In this document: positions 58,206 through 64,000 of the stretch, in pieces
Layout: each line of letters opens with the position of its first letter
How positions within the stretch are numbered: position 1 is the stretch's first letter
Source: Bubalus kerabau
Lineage: Eukaryota; Chordata; Mammalia; Artiodactyla; Bovidae
Assembly (NCBI RefSeq): GCF_029407905.1
Contig: NC_073628.1
Span: 86,796,501 to 86,860,500, forward strand
Length of the DNA stretch: 64,000 nucleotides
Direction: 5' to 3'
Position numbers and translations under genes: made by a program
The notes under the pieces: model-generated
The model's database searches: none
What the model saw: only the letters and a program-made list of their open reading frames with translations
What the model was told of the DNA's origin: nothing

Positions 58206-58908
58206 CAGTCCAGTTCAGTTCAGTCGCTCAGTCGTGTCTGACTCTTTGCAACGCCATGGACTGCAGCACGCCAGGCCTCCCTGTCCATCACCAACTCCAG
58301 GAGCCTACCCAGACTCATGTCCATTGAGTCAGTGATGCTATCCAACCATCTCATCCCCTTCTCCTCCTGCCCTCAATCTTTCCCAGCATCAGGGTCTTTT
58401 CAAATGAGTCAGCTCTTCGCATCAGGTGGCCAAAGTATTGGCGTTTCAGCTTCATCATCAGTCCTTCCAATGAATACCCAGGACTGATCTCCTTTAGGAT
58501 GCACTGGTTGGATCTCCTTGCAGTCCAAGGGACTTTCAAGAGTCTTCTCCACCACCACAGTTCAAAAGCATCAATTCTTTGGTGCTCAGCTTTCTTTATA
58601 GTCCAACTCTCACATCCATACGTGACCACTGGAAAAACCAGAGCCTTGACTAGACAGACCTTTGTTGGCAAAGTAATGTCTCTGCTTCTTAATATGCTGT
58701 CTAGGTTGGTCATAACTTTCCTTCCAAGGAGTGTCTTTTAATTTCATGGCTGCAATCACCATCTGCAGTGATTTTGGAGCCCAGAAAAATAAAGTCAGCC
58801 ACTGTTTCCCCAACTTTTTCATTCTCCTCTTTCACTTTCATCAAGAGGCTCTTTAGTTCTTCTTCACTTTCTGCCATAAGGGTGGTGTCATCTGCATATG
58901 AGGTGGTA
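58206..58908 (-). mobile_element. BovB 3' fragment (0.7 kb)
   Basis: Antisense BovB from the 3' terminus (AGTTCAGTTCAGTCGCTCAG) to the RT C-terminal region; a 120-codon frame at 58351-58713 on the minus strand carries YGCESWTIKKAE. The join with YADD is lost at the left-truncated end near 58905. Confidence 0.9.
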
Positions 58909-60384
58909 TAAATCCATCTTTGTCCTTTTTGTCAAAATTATTTTGGTTGTTCAAGGTCTTTCACGTTTCCATTCAAACTTTAGAATCAGTTTGTACATTC
59001 CTTCAGAAAATGTTGCTATGATTGGTTGAAAATGTGTTGAATCTAGAGATCAATCTGAGAAGACTATCTTAAAAATATTGAGCTTTCTAATTCACAAATA
59101 TGTATATCTATTCATTTATTTAGATCTTAATTTCCCTCTACAATGTTTGCTGTTTTCAGTATATGAGTCTCGTCTAAAAAAATAATAAGTCTCGTCTATC
59201 TTTTGTTAACTTTATTATTTCACTTTTTAGGCTATTATAAATGGAACTGATTGCTTAATTTTTCTAATTGTTAGCTTATAGTTTATAGAAATATAATTAA
59301 TTTTGTATGTTGACTTTATAGCCTGTAGCTTGGCTAACTTCATATATTAGTTCTAATGGCTTTTTGGTAAATTTCTTAGGATCTTCTACATGCACAATCA
59401 TCTTGAAACATAGTTTTACTTTTTATTATCCAAATTGTGTATTTGTTGTTATTGTTTCTTGCCTTGTTGCACTAGCTAAGGTTTCAAGCAGCATGACGAC
59501 TAGGAGTGATGAACACAGACACTCCTGATTTTAGGCAGAAAGCACTGAGTTTTCACCAATGAGCAAGATGTTAGCCTTAGGGCTTTTTGTAGATGTCCTT
59601 AGCCAGGTAAAGAAGCTTCCTTTTCTTCTCATATTGCTGGGTATTATTATCTTCAATGAGTGTAGAATTTTTTCAATGTTTTCTCTGTATTTATTCAAAT
59701 GATCATATCATTTATCTACTTTGTTCTATTAATGTAGTAAATTACATTGATTAATATTAAGCTAACCTTAAATTTCTGGTATAAACGGCACTTGCTCATG
59801 ATGTATTATCCTTTTTAACATATTGTTGAAATTAATTTGATAAAATTTTATTAAGGATTTTTTTGCATCTATGTTAATATGGTCCATAGTTTTATTTCTT
59901 GTAATATGATTGCTTGGTTTTGGTATCAGAGTGATACTAGCCTCAAAAACTGAGCTAGAAAAGTGTTCTTTCCTGTAATATTTTCAGAAATATTTTTGTA
60001 TAGAATTGGTACTCCTTCCATAAATGCTAGAGCAAATTCACCAGTGAGTTCATCTGAATCTCTAGTTTTCTTTGTGAGAAAAATTTTAATTATAAATTTA
60101 ATTTTGGTAATCGATATGGGACTATTCAAATTGTCCAGTTTTTGTTGAGTCAGTTTTGGTCATCTCTATCTCTCAGGGGATTTATCCATTTATCCAAGTT
60201 GTCAGACTCATTGGCATAGAGTTTTTGATAATGATTTGTTATTATTTGAGGATAATGAAAACCCATTCTTCATCTTAAAAATTTTTTATACAGAAGCTAC
60301 TCTTTAATTTCTGTTTCAAGAAGTGACTATAGCTCTAGTACTATTAAGAATTGGTAGAAGGGAAGTTTCATAATTAAATAAAAG

Positions 60385-60625
60385 ATAATTTAAAACATTT
60401 TTTATTGAAGTATAGTTGATTTACAATGTTATGTTAGTTTCAGGTATACAGCAAAGTGATTCAGTTTTATATTTATATATACATATGTATGTTTATATAT
60501 ATTCTTCTTCAGATTCTTCTCCATTATAGGCTATTACAAGATATTGAATACAGTTCCCTTTAATCTTGATATTGATAATTTGTATCTCAATGTACTTAGC
60601 TATAAGTTTATCAACTGTATTTGAA
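60385..60625 (-). repeat. L1 3' UTR fragment inside older L1
   Basis: TTTATTGAAGTATAGTTGAT and TAGTTTCAGGTATACAGCAA. Confidence 0.75.
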
Positions 60626-60957
60626 CAGATTCATGTTTCCTTTCAGTGATTTTTCTCTGTCCATTTTCTATTTCACTGATTTCTGATCTTTATAATTTTC
60701 TTCCCTCTATTTATATTGTGTGTATGTTGGTCTTGTTTTTCTAGTTTCTTATGATGAGAATTTAGATGATTATTTGCCGATTTTTTTGTCTTTTCTAATA
60801 TAAACACTTAAAAGTGGTAAATTGTCCTCTAAGGGATGTTTTACCTGCATCCCACAAAGTTTGACATGTTGTATCTTCACCATCACTCAGGACAAAATGT
60901 TTTCTAATTTCTTTGTGATTTCTTCTTTGATTCATGAATTATTTAGAAGTATGTTGC

Positions 60958-61253
60958 TTATGGGGAGACGAGAGGAGAGGTGAGATGTATGGAAAAAGTA
61001 ACATGGAAATGTACATTACTATATGTAAAATACATAGCCAATGGGAATTTGCTCTGGGCTCAGGAAACTCAAACAGGGGCTCTGTATCAACCTAGAGGGG
61101 TGAGATGGGGAGGGAGATGGCAGGGGGTTTCAAAAGGGAGGGTATATATGTATACCTATCACTGATTCATGTTGAGGTTTGACAGAAAGCAACAAAATTC
61201 TGTAAAGCAATTATCTCTCAAAAAATAAATAAATAAAATTTAAAAAAAAAAAG
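60958..61253 (+). repeat. Ruminant L1 3' end with poly-A
   Basis: ACATGGAAATGTACATTACT, AGAGGGGTGAGATGGGGAGG, AAATAAATAAATAAAATTTA: a 5'-truncated L1 3' UTR in opposite orientation to its host L1. Confidence 0.8.
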
Positions 61254-61431
61254 TATAATTCCAAGTACTTGAGGATTTTCTAATGATCTTATTCTCAATT
61301 GCTCTCTATTTAATTCATTTTTTGGGGTACTAAAAGCTACTAAGATTTGTTTTGTGGCCTAGTACTTAAACTTCTTAATGAACACTCCATGTACACATGG
61401 AAAGAACATGTATATTGCAGTTATTCAGGGT

Positions 61432-62976
61432 TCAGTTCAGTTCAGTCGCTCAGTTGTGTCCAACTCTTTGCGACCCCATGAATCACAGCACGCCAGGCCT
61501 CCCTGTCCATCACCAACTCCCGGAGTTAACCCAGACTCAACGTCCATCGAGTCAGTGATGCTATCCAGCCATATCATCCTCTGTCATCCCCTTCTCCTCC
61601 TGCCCTAATCACCCCCAGCATCAGAGTCCTTTCCAATGAGTCAACTCTTCGCATGAGGTGGCCAAAGTACTGGAGTTTCAGCTTTAGCATCATTCCTTCC
61701 AAAGAAATCCCAGGGCTGATCTCCTTCAGAATGGACTGGTTGGATCTCCTTGCAGTCCAAGGGACTCTCAAGAGTCTTCTCCAACACCATAGTTCAAAAG
61801 CATCAATTCTTTGGTGCTCAGCCTTCTTCACAGTCCAACTCTCACATCTATACATGACCACAGGAAAAACCATAGCCTTGACTAGACGAACCTTTGTTGG
61901 CAAAGTAATGTCTCTGCTTTTGAATATGCTATCTAGGTTGGTCATAACTTTCCTTCCAAGGAGTAAGCGTCTTTTAATTTCATGGCTGCAGTCACCATCT
62001 GCAGTGATTTTGGAGCCCAGAAAAATAAAGTCTGACACTGTTTCCACTGTTTCCCCATCTATTTCCCATGAAGTGATGGGACCAGATGCCATGATCTTTG
62101 TTCTCTGAATGTTGAGCTTTAAGCCAACTTTTTCACTCTCCACTTTCACTTTCATCAAGAGGCTTTTTAGTTCCTCTTCACTTTCTGCCATAAGGGTGGT
62201 GTCATCTGCATATCTGAGGTTATTGATATTTCTCCCGGCAATCTTGATTCCAGCTTGTGTTTCTTCCAGTCCAGCGTTTCTCATGATGTACTCTGCATAT
62301 AAGTTAAATAAGCAGGGTGACAATATACAGCCTTCACGTACTCCTTTTCCAATTTGGAACCAGTCTGTTGTTCCATGTCCAGTTCTAACTGTTGCTTCCT
62401 GACCTGCATATAGATTTCTCAAAAGGCAGATCAGGTGGTCTGGTATTTGCATGTCTTTCAGAATTGTCCACAGTTTATTGTGATCCACATAGTCAAAGGC
62501 TTTGGCATAGTCAATAAAACAGAAATAGATGTTTTTCTGGAACTCTCTTGCTTTTTCCATGATCCACCAGATGTTGGCAATTTGATCTCTGGTTCATCTG
62601 CCTTTTCTAAAAGCGGCTTGAACATTAGGAAGTTCACGGTTCACATATTGCTGAAGTCTGGCTTGGAGAATTTTGTGCATTACTTTACTAGCGTGTGAGA
62701 TGAGTGCAATTGTGTGGTAGTTTGAGCATTCTTTGGCATTGCCTTTCTTTGGGATTGGAATGAAAACTGACCTTTTCCAGTCCTCTGGCCACTGCTGAGT
62801 TTTCCAAATTTGCTGGCATACTGAGTGCAGCACTTTCACAGCATCATCTTTCAGGATTTGAAAGAGCTCAACTGGAATTCCATCACTTCCACTAGCTTTT
62901 TCATAGTGATGCTTTCTAAGGCCCACTTGACTTCACATTCCAGGATGTCTGGTTCTAGGTCAGTGATCACACCATC
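61432..62976 (-). mobile_element. 5'-truncated BovB LINE (1.5 kb)
   Basis: TSD ATTCAGGGT at 61423-61431 and 62977-62985 within L1. Carries the RT domain and 3' UTR. Confidence 0.92.
61574..62926 (-). pseudogene. BovB reverse transcriptase fragment with one internal stop
   Basis: Minus-strand frames 62926-62594 and 62560-61574 are in the same register, separated by a TGA near 62600 where the related copy at 44005 has Gly (RGTRDQIAN). Landmarks: DWKRSVFIPIPKK, IDYAKAFD, REGCILSPCLFNLY, YADD, YRCESWTVKKAE. 5' endonuclease part absent. Confidence 0.92.
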
Positions 62977-63295
62977 ATTCAGGGTAGTGTTCTATAAATA
63001 CCAGTTAGGTTGGAGTGGTTGATGGTATTGTTCATATCTTCTATATCTTTGCTAATATTTTATATAGCTATTCCATCAGTTACTTAGGGAAGTCTACTGT
63101 AGTCATCATCTGGGATTATGGAATTGTCTGTTTTTCCCTCTAATCTGTCTATGTTTGCTTTATGTATACTAAAGCTCTGTTATTAGGTGCACACACATTT
63201 TTGATTTTTAGACTTTCCTGATAACTTGACCTTTTTAAAAATCACTGTGCAATGTAATAATCTCACCAGCATTGATATTATTTTCCAAACATCTT

Positions 63296-63502
63296 TTAGT
63301 TCTCTTTTGTAATTACTTTAAATTCTCCATAAGTACACTTAGGTTTGAACTTCAAAGGACGTAGACCACTAAATATTCTTTCCACTTGTACTGAAATGTC
63401 ATTATCTCCTCCCAGCTCTTGCACACTGAAGATCCCAGGTGGCTCTAACTTAATATCAAAGGAAAAATTGTTTAGTAACCTGTATGTTGATAAGATTTTC
63501 AT
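63296..63502 (-). other. Unidentified protein-like reading frame (68 codons)
   Basis: Starts MKILSTYRLLNNF and ends VITKEN before a stop. The composition is mixed and protein-like (FDIKLEPPGIFSVQEL; FKPKCTYGEFKVI), unlike the SINE and L1 frames nearby. A second frame just upstream (KMRKVNENLINIQVTKQ) could be its continuation across a frameshift, suggesting an old processed pseudogene. I do not recognise the parent, and it may be chance. Confidence 0.3.
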
Positions 63503-63885
63503 TAACCTTTCTCATTTTTGCTGGGTTTGTGACATTCCAAACAGACAGAGATTATGTGGAACCAGTGGTTAACTACAGAATATTAAGTAGAGGGATCAAT
63601 GCAGAGTGATTTTTTTAAATGATCTATTTCAAGAGAAACACTGGATTTCAAATTGATCTCCAGGAAGTGGACAACTGAAAGTTAGTATGTATCTACAATA
63701 AAATTCAATTAAATGACAATTAGAGAACCAAACACAGACTCCAATTTTTTATAGAAGAATTTTAAAGTATAGTCACTATTTCACTTCAGAACAAATGAGG
63801 CAGAAACAGTTTCAGTTCTGAAACTACTACAGAGCATTTAACAATATGACATCTACCTCTAGACATTTACTATTATGTAGCTTTG

Positions 63886-64000
63886 TATGTGGAGAAGGAA
63901 ATAGCACCCCACTCCAGTGTTCTTGCCTGGAGAATCCCAGGGACGGGGGAGCCTGGTGGGCTGCTGTCTATGGAGTTGCACAGAGTCAGACCCAACTGAA
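63886..64000 (+). repeat. Bov-A2 SINE, cut by the window edge
   Basis: GGAGAAGGAAATAGCACCCC through GGAGTTGCACAGAGTCAGAC; the (CAG)n tail lies beyond the window. Confidence 0.92.

Larger units (their letters stand above)
57356..63290 (-). repeat. Old L1 (ORF2/3' part), split by many insertions
   Basis: Antisense L1 text appears in pieces: 57745-58200 (AAGTTTTTAATGTTGAGG), 58910-60380 (AGTTCTAATGGCTTTTTGGT), 60630-60955 (TCACTGATTTCTGATCTTTA), 61255-61422 and 62986-63290 (TGTTCTATAAATACCAGTTA). No intact ORF. Confidence 0.75.
43886..64000 (-). other. EFCAB2: EFCAB2 intron sequence continuing past the window edge
   Basis: The exon at 43806-43885 has an acceptor, so an upstream exon must exist. 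No match to the expected N-terminal EF-hand coding sequence was found between 43886 and 64000 on the minus strand. The interval is therefore read as one large intron filled with BovB, L1 and SINE insertions. Confidence 0.7.

Noticed and set aside
61653..62402. Plus-strand open frames opposite the BovB RT
   Set aside because: Shadow frames of the antisense BovB ORF.
43886..64000. Search for EFCAB2 5' exons (N-terminal EF-hand and start codon)
   Set aside because: No minus-strand segment with suitable coding sequence and splice sites was found; they probably lie beyond 64000.
1..64000. A previously undescribed multi-gene system
   Set aside because: The window holds one known gene and retroelements; nothing supports a novel system.

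Overview
The window is mammalian nuclear DNA from a ruminant, very probably a bovid. It is packed with Bov-A2 and Bov-tA SINEs, BovB (RTE-class) LINEs, CHR-type tRNA-derived SINEs and artiodactyl L1 3' ends, on top of older mammalian L2, MIR, L1 and ERVL-MaLR LTR remnants. The sequence alone does not separate cattle from sheep, goat or related species. Prokaryotic features (operons, CRISPR arrays, ribosome binding sites) are absent. Repeat family names come from recognising the consensus by eye; no RepeatMasker run was possible.

The only protein-coding gene I can support is the 3' part of EFCAB2 (dynein regulatory complex subunit 8, DRC8) on the minus strand. Four consecutive coding exons are visible at 43806-43885, 43177-43219, 43006-43072 and 37591-37706, each with AG/GT boundaries and matching phases. 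Together they encode the last 101 residues of a protein of about 162. The remaining 5' exons (about 61 residues) were not found up to 64000 and should lie beyond the right edge. So 43886-64000 is intron, 37707-43005 is the last intron, and 1 to about 37290 is sequence downstream of the gene.

Layout: 1-37290 is intergenic sequence with a typical load of short retroelements, many with clear target-site duplications (TSDs), and several long stretches with nothing recognisable. 37299-43885 is the EFCAB2 3' end. 43992-45662 is a sense-plus BovB copy only about 106 bp upstream of an EFCAB2 exon. 46400-51600 is mostly unique intronic DNA. 52055-56870 is a three-level nest: a 5'-truncated BovB inside L1 5' sequence, and a longer BovB inside that one. 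57350-63290 is an old minus-strand L1 split by a CHR SINE, two BovB copies, another L1 3' end and more.

No novel multi-gene system is visible. The points most worth a second look are the nested BovB insertions with two separately readable TSDs, a 138-bp inverted duplication inside an L1 at 20244-20759, two long alternating purine-pyrimidine tracts, a BovB reverse transcriptase domain broken by a single stop codon, and an unidentified protein-like reading frame at 63296-63502.
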